The translations under genes were made by a program, and so were the position numbers. This document shows positions 1 to 7,593 of a stretch of 27,848 bases of DNA, piece by piece. The stretch lies in NCBI GenBank assembly GCA_934654755.1, contig CAKUGQ010000021.1, positions 1 to 27,848 on the forward strand, given 5' to 3'. Origin of the DNA: an uncultured Oscillospiraceae bacterium. GTDB lineage: Bacteria > Bacillota > Clostridia > Oscillospirales > Oscillospiraceae. The notes beneath the pieces are model-generated. The model was not told the origin of the DNA, ran no database searches, and saw only the letters and a program-made list of their open reading frames with translations. The stretch's first letter is position 1. Each line of letters opens with the position of its first letter.

Positions 1-39
1 TAAAAGCGGAACAGGCATGACCGAAATCATGCCTGTTCC
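1..39 (-). terminator. Intrinsic terminator downstream of the THEP1-type NTPase gene
   Basis: A perfect 13-bp inverted repeat (8-20 with 27-39, six-base loop) is followed on the minus strand by GCTTTTA. It lies about 60 bases beyond the stop codon of the NTPase gene and fits a rho-independent terminator of minus-strand transcription. The T run is short, so efficiency is uncertain. Confidence 0.6.
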
Positions 40-96
40 AAGAAATTTGATTTTACTGTCTTACCAGCAGGGGGCCCTATGGCTCCCGTTTTTGTC

Positions 97-612
97 TTAC
101 TTCTTCCTGTTCACGCAGGACAGCAGATCCAACGCAAGGGCAATAAACCCGTCGCTGCGTGCCTGCGCCGCATCGATACAGACACAGGACCGATGCATAC
201 GCACGGCGTTGAGAAAGGGCGTGTCGCGATCCCCGATTGCAGCAAGCACACGCCTGCCGCTGTCCAGGACGGAAATCACCGCCGCCTGAAACACAGGCGC
301 TTTACTCTCCAAAAAGCCCAGCTCATCCATCAAAACCACCGCGTTCTGCGGAAGATCACGCAGGCTGGCTGCCCCAAGTGTATCAAAGGTCGCCGGAAAT
401 GCCGCCATATATCCGTCCTTCGGCGCGCCGACGATTTGTTCTGGCGTATAGCGCAGCGGCGCACGGCAGTCGTGCAGGAAGACCGGGCTCGGCACACCCC
501 GGATAAGCTTCTCCGTCCAGAAGCCGCAGACCGGCTCGCCAAGTTGGGCAAGTACACGACGCAGAGCAGTGGATTTACCGCTGCCGCTCGGCCCCGTTAA
601 AATCAGATTCAC
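97..612 (-). CDS. P-loop nucleoside-triphosphatase, THEP1 / NTPase_1 type
   Basis: A small single-domain P-loop NTPase of about 171 residues. From the chosen start, the Walker A motif GPSGSGKST lies at about residues 7-15. A Walker B-like segment VVLMDELGFLE follows in mid-protein, as in the NTPase_1 (THEP1-like) family, which hydrolyses nucleoside triphosphates and whose cellular role is poorly defined. I chose the GTG at 612 because AAAGGGGA lies 8 bases upstream and because family members begin just before the Walker A strand. Other in-frame starts are ATG at 636 and GTG at 648; both sit next to the rpsU terminator and have weak ribosome binding sites. No clear promoter is visible, so expression may come from read-through of rpsU. 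The family call is fairly sure; the substrate is unknown. Confidence 0.8.
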   Translation of the reverse strand: MNLILTGPSGSGKSTALRRVLAQLGEPVCGFWTEKLIRGVPSPVFLHDCRAPLRYTPEQIVGAPKDGYMAAFPATFDTLGAASLRDLPQNAVVLMDELGFLESKAPVFQAAVISVLDSGRRVLAAIGDRDTPFLNAVRMHRSCVCIDAAQARSDGFIALALDLLSCVNRKK

Positions 613-646
613 TGTGAAGTCCCCTTTCGTATTCATACGCTTCGAC

Positions 647-681
647 ACAAAAAGAGCTCTCTGCTTTCGCAGAGAGCTCTT
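647..681 (-). terminator. rpsU intrinsic terminator
   Basis: A perfect 13-bp stem (652-664 with 669-681) has a GAAA tetraloop on the minus strand and is followed by a T-rich run (TTTTTGTG). It lies about 20 bases after the rpsU stop codon. This is a textbook rho-independent terminator. Confidence 0.9.
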
Positions 682-701
682 ATTCGTTCCGTTAACGGGA
701 A

Positions 702-884
702 TCAGAAACCACGTCTCTTATTTTTGCGCGCAGCTTCAGACTTCTGCTTCCGCTTGAGGCTCGGGCTGACGTAGTGCTCACGCTTCTTGACCTCGGCGAT
801 GACGCCGTCCTTCTGGCAGCTACGCTTAAAACGCTTCAGAGCGCTCTCCAGAGATTCGTTCTCTTTAACACGGATTTCAGACAT
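702..884 (-). CDS. rpsU: 30S ribosomal protein S21
   Basis: A 60-residue basic protein that begins MSEIRVKENESLESALKRF and ends in a lysine/arginine-rich tail (KNKRRGF), the usual length and composition of bacterial S21. S21 is a small-subunit protein near the anti-Shine-Dalgarno region and helps initiation. The reading frame continues upstream, but the ATG at 884 is the right start: GGAGGGAGGG lies just before it and the protein matches the family from the first residue. It is transcribed alone from a perfect consensus promoter (956-984) and ends at its own terminator (647-681). The P-loop NTPase gene lies immediately downstream. Confidence 0.97.
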   Translation of the reverse strand: MSEIRVKENESLESALKRFKRSCQKDGVIAEVKKREHYVSPSLKRKQKSEAARKNKRRGF

Positions 885-933
885 TGATTTCCCTCCCTCC
901 GACGCATCCGGCTCCATCCAGGATGCTTTCAGG

Positions 934-948
934 GCCGCTTTGAGCGGC
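934..948 (-). other. Hairpin at the 5' end of the rpsU leader
   Basis: GCCGCT and AGCGGC form a 6-bp stem with a three-base loop, placed right at the predicted transcription start of rpsU. It would cap the roughly 65-base untranslated leader. It may stabilise the mRNA or be autoregulatory; neither can be shown from sequence alone. Confidence 0.4.
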
Positions 949-955
949 GTAAGTT

Positions 956-984
956 ATTATACTCGCGCAAGAGGAAATTGTCAA
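956..984 (-). promoter_or_regulatory. Consensus housekeeping promoter of rpsU
   Basis: On the minus strand TTGACA (979-984), a 17-base spacer and TATAAT (956-961) match the sigma-A consensus at all twelve positions. The predicted start is near 949, giving a leader of about 65 bases before rpsU. Confidence 0.93.
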
Positions 985-1030
985 GCAGCTTCTTCAATTT
1001 TTTTCTCTTTTTCTGAAAAATTCGAGTGCC

Positions 1031-3442
1031 TTACTTGACGATCAGGTTTACGAGCTTGTTTTTCACCACAATGGTCTTGACGATACTGCCGGGCTGCTTT
1101 TCCAGGAAGCGGGCAATCTTTTCGTCCTGCTTCGCCAGCTCAACGATCTCGGTATCCGGCAGGTCGGCCGGGACATGGATCGTCCCGCGCAGCTTGCCGT
1201 TGATCTGCACGGCCATATCGATCTCGCTGTCGCGGCACTTGTCCTCATCATACTCCGGCCACTTCGACACCGAGCAAATCCCATCAAAGCCGTGCTGCTG
1301 CCACAGCTCGTCGCAAATATGCGGTGCAAAGGGGCTGAGAAGCTGCAAAAGCGTTCTGAGCTCCGCGGCGTTGCATCCGTTGTCCGTCAGCACCGTCGTA
1401 AGCGTCATAAGCGCGGCCAGCGCGGTGTTGCCCTTGAGTGCATCAATATCCGAGGAGACCTTTTTGATTGTCTTGTGCAAAATGGCCTCGTTTTTGGCGC
1501 TGTAGGCCGTCTCACGATCGGTCACGCTCTCAGCAAGGTTCCACACCTTATCCAGGAAACGCTTGCAGCCCTTGACGGCATTCGGCGCCCAGGTCGCGGC
1601 CTTTTCAAAGTCGCCGATGAAAATGATATAGGTGCGCATGGTATCCGCTCCGTATTCCGCGATGACGTCCGTCGGGTTAATCACATTACCCTTGCTCTTG
1701 GACATCTTGATACCGCCCTCGCCGAGAATCATACCATGGCTCGTGCGCTTGGCATAAGGCTCCTTCGTCGGCACAACACCAAGGTCGTACAGGAATTTAT
1801 GCCAGAAGCGGGAATACAGCAGATGCAGCGTGGTATGCTCCATACCACCGTTGTACCAGTCAACGGGGCTCCAATACTTCAGCGCCTCCGGTGAAGCCAG
1901 CGCTTCGTCGTTATGCGGATCCATATAGCGCAAATAGTACCACGACGAGCCCGCCCACTGGGGCATGGTGTCCGTCTCACGCTTGGCGGGACCGCCGCAG
2001 CAGGGACAGGTTGTATTGACCCAGTCGGTCATGGCCGCCAGCGGCGAATGACCGTCGTCCGTCGGTTCATAGCTCTCGACCTCGGGCAGCAGCAGCGGCA
2101 GCTCGGACTCGGGCAGCGGTACGGTACCGCACTTCTCGCAGTGGACGATAGGAATCGGCTCGCCCCAGTAGCGCTGACGGGAGAAAACCCAGTCGCGCAG
2201 CTTGAAATTAACCTTCGCTTCACCGATACCCTTCTCGGTCAGGAAGTCGATGATGGCCTTCTTCGCCTGTTCCACTGTCATCCCGTCAAGGAAGCCCGAA
2301 TTGACCATTTCGCCCGCACCGCAGTCGGTATAGGCAGCCTGCGTCACATCTCCGCCCCTGACAACTTCAATGATCTCGCAGCCGAATTTTCGCGCAAACT
2401 CCCAGTCGCGTTCATCATGCGCCGGTACGGCCATAATTGCGCCGGTACCGTAGGTAGACAGGACATAGTCCGAAATGAAAATCGGAATCCGTTTGCCGTT
2501 GACGGGGTTGATACCGGATACACCGCGAAGCTGCACGCCGGTCTTTTCTTTGGCAAGCTCCGTCCGCTCAAAATCGGATTTGGAAGCCGCGGCAGCCTGG
2601 TAGGCACGAATCTCGTCCGGGTTTTCCAGACGGTCGATCCATTTGGCAATCAGTTCGTGTTCCGGCGACAGGACCATATAGGTCGCGCCGAAAAGCGTAT
2701 CCGGCCGGGTGGTGTAGATCAGAATATCGTCACCGAGCGTTGATCCGAAGCGCACCTGTGCGCCGGTCGAACGGCCGATCCAGTTGCGCTGCTGGAGCTT
2801 GACACGGTCGATATAATCCACACCGTCCAGATCGTCCAGAAGCTGCTGGGCATATTTTGTAATGCGCAGCATCCACTGGCTCTGTTCCTTGCGGATCACA
2901 GGACTGCCGCAGCGCTCGCAGACATTGTCCACAACCTCCTCATTCGCCAGAACGCACTTGCAGGAGGTGCACCAGTTAACGGGCATTTTGGTCTTATAGG
3001 CCAGGCCATGCTTATACATCTGCAGGAAGATCCACTGCGTCCATTTGAAGTATTTCGGATCGGTCGTATTGATCTCCCGGTCCCAGTCGAAGCTGTAACC
3101 AAGCGCCTTAAGCTGGCTGCGGAAGGTTGCGATATTATTGCGGGTCACGATCGCGGGATGGATATGGTTCCTGATGGCATAGTTTTCCGTAGGCAGGCCG
3201 AAGGCATCATAGCCCATCGGGAACAGTACATTCTGCCCCATCATGCGGTGCTTACGCGCAATGGCATCCATCGCGGTGTAGGGACGGGCGTGACCGACGT
3301 GCAGACCCGCACCGGAGGGATACGGGAACTCGATCAGCGCATAAAACTTCTCGCGGTCGCCACCGTTTTCTGCCTTATAAAGCTGCTTTTCCTCCCATAT
3401 TTTATGCCATTTTTTCTCAATTTCCGTAAAATCGTATTTCAT
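1031..3442 (-). CDS. leuS: Leucyl-tRNA synthetase
   Basis: Class I aminoacyl-tRNA synthetase of 803 residues, normal for bacterial LeuRS; charges tRNA-Leu with leucine in the cytoplasm. The HIGH motif appears as HVGH at residues 48-51 and the KMSKS loop at 579-583. The CP1 editing domain is present (TTRPDTLFGATY at 244-255 and GTGAIMAVPAHDERD at 332-346). CxxC pairs at about 158-161/175-178 and 435-438/479-482 look like zinc-binding sites. The ATG follows the rsfS stop codon directly (TAAATG), with GAGGAG inside the end of rsfS as ribosome binding site, so translation is probably coupled. It is the last gene of the smc operon. No T-box leader is visible and there is no GC-rich terminator after it, only AT-rich sequence before the rpsU promoter. 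Confidence 0.98.
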   Translation of the reverse strand: MKYDFTEIEKKWHKIWEEKQLYKAENGGDREKFYALIEFPYPSGAGLHVGHARPYTAMDAIARKHRMMGQNVLFPMGYDAFGLPTENYAIRNHIHPAIVTRNNIATFRSQLKALGYSFDWDREINTTDPKYFKWTQWIFLQMYKHGLAYKTKMPVNWCTSCKCVLANEEVVDNVCERCGSPVIRKEQSQWMLRITKYAQQLLDDLDGVDYIDRVKLQQRNWIGRSTGAQVRFGSTLGDDILIYTTRPDTLFGATYMVLSPEHELIAKWIDRLENPDEIRAYQAAAASKSDFERTELAKEKTGVQLRGVSGINPVNGKRIPIFISDYVLSTYGTGAIMAVPAHDERDWEFARKFGCEIIEVVRGGDVTQAAYTDCGAGEMVNSGFLDGMTVEQAKKAIIDFLTEKGIGEAKVNFKLRDWVFSRQRYWGEPIPIVHCEKCGTVPLPESELPLLLPEVESYEPTDDGHSPLAAMTDWVNTTCPCCGGPAKRETDTMPQWAGSSWYYLRYMDPHNDEALASPEALKYWSPVDWYNGGMEHTTLHLLYSRFWHKFLYDLGVVPTKEPYAKRTSHGMILGEGGIKMSKSKGNVINPTDVIAEYGADTMRTYIIFIGDFEKAATWAPNAVKGCKRFLDKVWNLAESVTDRETAYSAKNEAILHKTIKKVSSDIDALKGNTALAALMTLTTVLTDNGCNAAELRTLLQLLSPFAPHICDELWQQHGFDGICSVSKWPEYDEDKCRDSEIDMAVQINGKLRGTIHVPADLPDTEIVELAKQDEKIARFLEKQPGSIVKTIVVKNKLVNLIVK

Positions 3443-3805
3443 TTACTCTTTCTCCTCAAACGAAATGGGAACGCTCACGGCATCGCTCCAAAGTCTCTCA
3501 AGATCATAGAACTGCCGCGTCTCGTTGGTAAACACATGGACAACCAGACTGCCGAAGTCAAGCAGCACCCATGTTCCTCCGCGATGGCCCTCACGGTGCA
3601 GCAGTTTTTCGCCCAACTCGTCGGAAACAAGCTGCTCCACACTGTCGCAAAGCGTCTTGACGTGGGTACTGGAGGTGCCGGTGCAGATTAAAAAATAATC
3701 GGCAAGGCTGGTAATGTCCGTGACCTGAAGCAGCTTAATGCCCAGGCCTTTTCGGTCATCGAGCACCTTTGCCGCCCGCAGTGCAATTTCTTTCGGTTGC
3801 ATCAT
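3443..3805 (-). CDS. rsfS: Ribosomal silencing factor RsfS (Iojap family)
   Basis: A 120-residue protein of the Iojap/RsfS family, which binds uL14 on the 50S subunit and blocks subunit joining when nutrients are scarce. Family signatures are visible: KLLQVTDITSLADYFLICTG in the first third, then HREGHRGGTWVLLDFGSLVVH and a C-terminal FYDLERLWSDA. The start is ambiguous between two adjacent ATG codons (3805 and 3802); GAAAGGA lies about 12 bases upstream. The reading frame stays open further upstream, but that part is antisense-like Arg/Ser/Pro-rich sequence from the repeat tail of the LCP gene and is not protein. The stop codon abuts leuS. The nadD-yqeK-rsfS neighbourhood is classical for Firmicutes. 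Confidence 0.95.
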   Translation of the reverse strand: MMQPKEIALRAAKVLDDRKGLGIKLLQVTDITSLADYFLICTGTSSTHVKTLCDSVEQLVSDELGEKLLHREGHRGGTWVLLDFGSLVVHVFTNETRQFYDLERLWSDAVSVPISFEEKE

Positions 3806-3830
3806 AAGTATCTGTCGTCCTTTCTTCGGA

Positions 3831-5369
3831 TCATTCGGTAGGTTCTTCACTTGGTTCCGTCGGCTCCGGCTCGATCGGTTCGGTCTCGGTCGGTTCCGGC
3901 TCTGTCGGCTCCGGCTCGATCGGTTCGGTCTCGGTCGGTTCGGGCTCCGTCGGCTCGGGTTCCGTCGGCTCGGGCTCTGTCGGTTCGGGCTCCGTCGGCT
4001 CGGGTTCCGTCGGTTCCGGCTCGGTGGTCGGAGGTGCCGTCGGCTCCTGCTGCGGCACACGGATTGCAAGGCTTTCGGCCTTGAGCGGCTGCGTCAGCGG
4101 ATTAAAACCGTTGTTCAGAATACTCAGCGCCGTCTGCGCATTGAGAGCATAGTAGCTGCGCCCACCATCGGAGATTACACTGCCGGTCAATGTTGCGGAG
4201 CGCATCTGTGCCAGCGCCGCACCCTCCAAAAGCTGTGCAAAATAAGCCAGGTTTTCCTCTGTCAACGCGGTATCCGCCAGAGATTTCATTTGATATAGAA
4301 GCGTATCGCGCTTCTGTGTGTCGGGCTGCTGCAGGATTCCGGCAAGCAGCACGCGCATTGCCGCCTGCTGTGTCGCGGCATAGGCCTCTGCCTGCACCTC
4401 GGAATAGCTGCTGCGGAAGCGGAACAGCGCGGCAAATGTGTCGCCGTCCAGCGTTTGCAGGCCCGCAGGGAAAATACGGTCTGTGTAGCCGGGAACTCCG
4501 GGCAGCGTCACCTGCACGCCGCCAAGCCGGTCAACCAGTGCACGCAGCGTTTGCTGAGAGAGCACTATCGTATCTTCTACCGTGAAGCCGATCATTTTTT
4601 CCACTTCACGGCGCAGCGCGGCGGCGCCGTTGCTGCCGCCGCCTGCTCTGGTAAAGGCATAGCTCAGGCGGGCAACGCCACCCTCGCCGCTGATATAGCT
4701 GTCGAGCGGGACGGTCAGCAGCTGCGCGGCAGCGTTCTGCGTATCAATATTCCACAGCAGGATACCGGAAAGCTCCACCTGCTCATCGAGCGTCAGAAGC
4801 AGATAATTCAGCCGTGTCGAGCCGTTCACACTGCGCGGTGCAACGGGCGTAATGCTCAGGCCCGGGTCGTCACTCGGTGCGGGCGTCGGGTCGGTCGGGT
4901 CGGTCGCAGTGGGCTGTGTCGGCGCCGAGGGGGCAGTTGGTGTTTCCGTCGGCGTTGTCATCGATGCAGACGACGGGATGATCAGATCCTTAACCTCGCC
5001 GCTGCGCACGATCAATCCGATACACATAACGATCGCCGCCAGAAGCACACAGCCTGATGCAATGAGGTACAGCCACTGCCGCGGTATGCGCCCGCCGAAC
5101 AATGTGCGCGGCGGCTCACCGCGCTCCGGACGTGCAGACTCTCTCTTGCCGGACTTCAGAGGCTTCGATGCAGTTTTCGGCAGCGCGGTCAGGATGTCCG
5201 GCTCATCGTCCGGTTCCTCCGGCTCCTTTGCAGAAAACTCGCGCAGGATGGCCTCCACGTCGTATTGCGCTTCATCCTCGGGCGGTTCGCCCGTAGAAGA
5301 AATTCCCGGCGTGTCGTTTTCATAATCCTCATGGAACAGACCCCCGTTCCGATCGTTCTGTCGGCTCAT
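3831..5369 (-). CDS. LCP (LytR-CpsA-Psr)-like membrane protein with EPEPT repeat tail
   Basis: 512 residues. The order is a charged cytoplasmic N-terminus (1-96), one membrane segment (about 98-121), a Thr/Pro-rich linker (135-170), an LCP-like domain (about 187-345), a short globular region to 440, and a C-terminal Glu/Pro/Thr repeat (about 449-512). The LCP relation is seen in LLTVPLDSYI, ALVDRLGGVQVTLP and the FPAGLQTLDGDTFAALFRFR block. LCP enzymes move polymers from lipid carriers to peptidoglycan. Here the usual PRD motif reads PLD and the usual D..R..RQ after the RFR segment is absent, so catalysis is doubtful. The start overlaps the nadD-yqeK stop as ATGA. An LCP gene between yqeK and rsfS occurs in other Clostridia. 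The function is inferred only from family. Confidence 0.82.
   Translation of the reverse strand: MSRQNDRNGGLFHEDYENDTPGISSTGEPPEDEAQYDVEAILREFSAKEPEEPDDEPDILTALPKTASKPLKSGKRESARPERGEPPRTLFGGRIPRQWLYLIASGCVLLAAIVMCIGLIVRSGEVKDLIIPSSASMTTPTETPTAPSAPTQPTATDPTDPTPAPSDDPGLSITPVAPRSVNGSTRLNYLLLTLDEQVELSGILLWNIDTQNAAAQLLTVPLDSYISGEGGVARLSYAFTRAGGGSNGAAALRREVEKMIGFTVEDTIVLSQQTLRALVDRLGGVQVTLPGVPGYTDRIFPAGLQTLDGDTFAALFRFRSSYSEVQAEAYAATQQAAMRVLLAGILQQPDTQKRDTLLYQMKSLADTALTEENLAYFAQLLEGAALAQMRSATLTGSVISDGGRSYYALNAQTALSILNNGFNPLTQPLKAESLAIRVPQQEPTAPPTTEPEPTEPEPTEPEPTEPEPTEPEPTEPEPTETEPIEPEPTEPEPTETEPIEPEPTEPSEEPTE
3859..4023 (-). repeat. In-frame tandem repeat: two 45-bp units followed by five 15-bp units
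   Basis: On the plus strand, 3859-3903 and 3904-3948 are 45-bp copies that differ at only two bases near their ends. They are followed by five 15-bp units (3949-4023). The 45-bp unit encodes EPEPT EPEPT ETEPI and the 15-bp unit encodes EPEPT. All units keep the reading frame of the LCP-like protein. Confidence 0.9.
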
Positions 5370-6547
5370 GTGTTTCCTCCCTTATTCAGATCCTCCATAG
5401 CCAAAACGGTGTTCTCATCAATCGCTTCACCGCGCTCGGTCAGGTAGCGGACCACCATTTCCAAGCCCATCTTCATTCCGAGATCAAGGCTCTCCGCACA
5501 CAGCGCACGAAGACGATCCACTCCCGGAGTGATACGGTTCGGTTCAATATAATCAGCCAGATACAGGATCTTTTCCAGTGGCGTCATTCCCGCACGGCCG
5601 GTCGTGTGCCAGCGAACGGCGCTGCAAACGGCCTCGGATTCGCCGAAAATCCGCGCTGCGACGGCGGCGCCGGTCTTAGCGTGCAAGGTCTTCGGATAGC
5701 GGCGTTCAAAATCGTTCAGCGGCAGTTCATAGCTTTTGCACAGGAAAAGCTGCTCCTCCGGAGACAGCGCCTTTGTGATATCGTGTAAAATGCCGGCCCG
5801 CTGTGCATCGTCGGGATCCTCTCCGTATTGCAGCGCCAGACGGCGCGCCGTCTGTGCAGTACCGAGCGCGTGCTGCACACGGCCGGGCTTATACAGCGCC
5901 AGGCAGTGCTCCTCCAGCAGCGCATAGGGCAAAGCACGGAGCGCCTTTCCCACGAAATACAGGCCGTTCCTGCGGATATAATCCGCCACCGTTCCGGCGA
6001 GAAAATGCTCCCCGCAGCCGAAGGCGAGCAGCGCCCGCACGGAGGTAGAGCTGTAGGGCAGGCAGTCATTGTCGAGCAGGAGTACGCGCGCGCCCAGTGT
6101 GCGGCGCAGCGTCTCGGCCTGATCCTCCAATCGGGAATCGGCGGTACGGCGGGCGGCAACCAACGTCACCTCGCGCGCAATGGCCTCCGGCGCTCTCCAG
6201 CGGTCGAAGCTCAGGAACATATCCGTCCCCATCAGCAAATAAAGCTCGTCGTCCGGGTACTCCTCCCGAAAAAGCGCAATGGTATCGACCGTATAACTCG
6301 GCCCCTCGCGGCGAAGCTCCATGTCGGAAACCGTCACATAGGGCAGCTCACGCATGGCCAGCCGCGTCATTTCCAGCCGCGCTCCGGCTCCGGCGGAACC
6401 GAGGGTGAGCCGTTTGTGCGGCGGCACGGCCGCCGGGATAACCAGCACCCGATCGAGCGACAGCTTGCGGTAAAACTCCTCCACGGCCAGCGTATGACCA
6501 AGATGCGGCGGGTTAAAGCTCCCACCGAAGATCCCGATCCTTGCCAT
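5366..6547 (-). CDS. nadD-yqeK: Nicotinate-nucleotide adenylyltransferase fused to YqeK-type HD hydrolase
   Basis: A 393-residue two-domain enzyme. Residues 1-200 are NadD, which adenylates nicotinate mononucleotide in NAD synthesis: GGSFNPPHLGH at 8-18 is the nucleotidyltransferase signature and YSSTSVR at 165-171 is the second family motif. Residues about 207-390 are YqeK, an HD-domain diadenosine tetraphosphate hydrolase. Its probable metal and catalytic residues are H226, H255-D256, H289, H314 and D332. Both domains look intact. In Bacillus these are adjacent separate genes; here there is no stop, start or frameshift between them. The gene follows yhbY after six bases and overlaps the LCP gene by ATGA. 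Confidence 0.95.
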   Translation of the reverse strand: MARIGIFGGSFNPPHLGHTLAVEEFYRKLSLDRVLVIPAAVPPHKRLTLGSAGAGARLEMTRLAMRELPYVTVSDMELRREGPSYTVDTIALFREEYPDDELYLLMGTDMFLSFDRWRAPEAIAREVTLVAARRTADSRLEDQAETLRRTLGARVLLLDNDCLPYSSTSVRALLAFGCGEHFLAGTVADYIRRNGLYFVGKALRALPYALLEEHCLALYKPGRVQHALGTAQTARRLALQYGEDPDDAQRAGILHDITKALSPEEQLFLCKSYELPLNDFERRYPKTLHAKTGAAVAARIFGESEAVCSAVRWHTTGRAGMTPLEKILYLADYIEPNRITPGVDRLRALCAESLDLGMKMGLEMVVRYLTERGEAIDENTVLAMEDLNKGGNT

Positions 6548-6553
6548 GCGGGA

Positions 6554-6988
6554 TTACTTGGCGCGGCGGCGCTCAATGGCCGCCTCGATCGCCGCCTGGC
6601 GGAAGTATTCGTTCCGCTTTTCGCGTTCGAGCTTTGCCTGACGGCGGCGCTCCTGCGCACCTCTGCGCACGGGGTTGACGGCGCTCCTGCGCCGCGCGGC
6701 CTGTGCGGCCTCCTGCGCCTTCTTTTCGGATTTCTTATAGATTACAAATTTGGAACCGACGCACTGGATACCGTCGGCATTGCAGGCCTCGCACAGCATA
6801 TCGCTGGCCTCGCGCGCGCTGAGCAGCGCGGATTCCAGCACGCGTCCCTTGACCAGCTCTCGCGCGGTGAGCTGTGTCTTCGCCTCGTCGATGACCTGCC
6901 CGGTTACACCGCCCTTGCCGACCATCAGGGTCGTCTCCAGGGTATTGGCCTCTGCGCGCAGCTCGGCGCGCTGCTTACTTGTCAGCAT
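6554..6988 (-). CDS. yhbY: YhbY-type CRM-domain RNA-binding protein with basic tail
   Basis: 144 residues. The first about 97 form a CRM/YhbY domain (MLTSKQRAELRAEAN start, GKGG loop at 24-27, KFVIYKKSEK end). It is associated with 50S subunit maturation and binds rRNA. The remaining about 45 residues are an Arg/Ala/Glu-rich, probably helical, extension not present in short YhbY proteins of about 97 residues. The start has AGGAGGG six bases upstream and lies 14 bases inside the end of rdgB, so translation is likely coupled. The place before nadD matches the usual yhbY-nadD order. Confidence 0.92.
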   Translation of the reverse strand: MLTSKQRAELRAEANTLETTLMVGKGGVTGQVIDEAKTQLTARELVKGRVLESALLSAREASDMLCEACNADGIQCVGSKFVIYKKSEKKAQEAAQAARRRSAVNPVRRGAQERRRQAKLEREKRNEYFRQAAIEAAIERRRAK

Positions 6989-7583
6989 GGTAGCCCTCCT
7001 GTGTCAGTTTTTCCGTAAAGGCTCTCAGCGCACGGGCGCGGTGGGAGACCTCGTTTTTCTCTTCCGGACTCAACTCGGCAAAGCTGCACCGCAGCGGCGG
7101 GTAATAAAACACCGGATCATAGCCGAAGCCGTTTTCCCCGCGCGGGGAGCGCAGGATTTCCCCGTGTGCCTCGCCGCGCGCGACGATGCGGCGGCCGTCG
7201 GGCAGCAGAAAGGTGATGACGCTGACGAATTTCGCGCCGCGTTCGCCGTCCGGTACCTGCCGCATGACTTCCAGCAGATGCTCCAGCCGCTCACGGTCAG
7301 TCCTACAGGTCTCTCCGCCGAAACGGGCGGAATAGACACCGGGAGCTCCCGCAAGTGCGTCGACCGACAGGCCGGAATCATCCGCCACAGTCGGCAGACC
7401 GCAGGCGTCAAAGATTGCCTTTGCCTTGATATAGGAGTTCTCCTCAAAGGTCGCGCCGATCTCCTCCGGCGCAAGATGCAGACCCGCTTCCCGCTGGGAG
7501 ATGACCTGCATTCCGCAATGCGCAAGAATCTGAGAGATTTCGCGCAGCTTATGCTCATTATTACTCGCAAGTACGACTTTCAT
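6975..7583 (-). CDS. rdgB: Non-canonical purine NTP pyrophosphatase (XTP/dITP), RdgB/HAM1
   Basis: 202 residues, the normal HAM1 length. It removes dITP, XTP and related deaminated purine nucleotides by hydrolysis to the monophosphate, keeping them out of DNA and RNA. The N-terminal LASNNEHKLREI, the central VADDSGLSVDALAGAPGVYSAR with its metal-binding aspartates, and C-terminal SHRARAL are family hallmarks. I chose the ATG at 7583 because the protein begins there like the family and GAGGG lies about 8 bases upstream; the upstream in-frame extension to 7628 is inside the ftsY end. Ten bases separate it from ftsY. Confidence 0.95.
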   Translation of the reverse strand: MKVVLASNNEHKLREISQILAHCGMQVISQREAGLHLAPEEIGATFEENSYIKAKAIFDACGLPTVADDSGLSVDALAGAPGVYSARFGGETCRTDRERLEHLLEVMRQVPDGERGAKFVSVITFLLPDGRRIVARGEAHGEILRSPRGENGFGYDPVFYYPPLRCSFAELSPEEKNEVSHRARALRAFTEKLTQEGYHADK

Positions 7584-7593
7584 TCCGTTTCCC

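Noticed and set aside
71..96. Plus-strand hairpin followed by TTTTT near the left end
   Set aside because: The stem is short with a GU pair and no plus-strand gene ends here inside the window; it may serve a gene further left, which cannot be judged.
3443..3460. T-box or other leader riboswitch before leuS
   Set aside because: leuS follows rsfS without any gap, so there is no room for a leader.
3859..4023. Regular repeat suspected as CRISPR array
   Set aside because: Units are contiguous without spacers and encode an in-frame Glu/Pro/Thr tail.
3806..4069. N-terminal extension of rsfS through the repeat region
   Set aside because: It reads the LCP repeat in another frame (Arg/Ser/Pro-rich); rsfS homology begins at 3805 next to a ribosome binding site.
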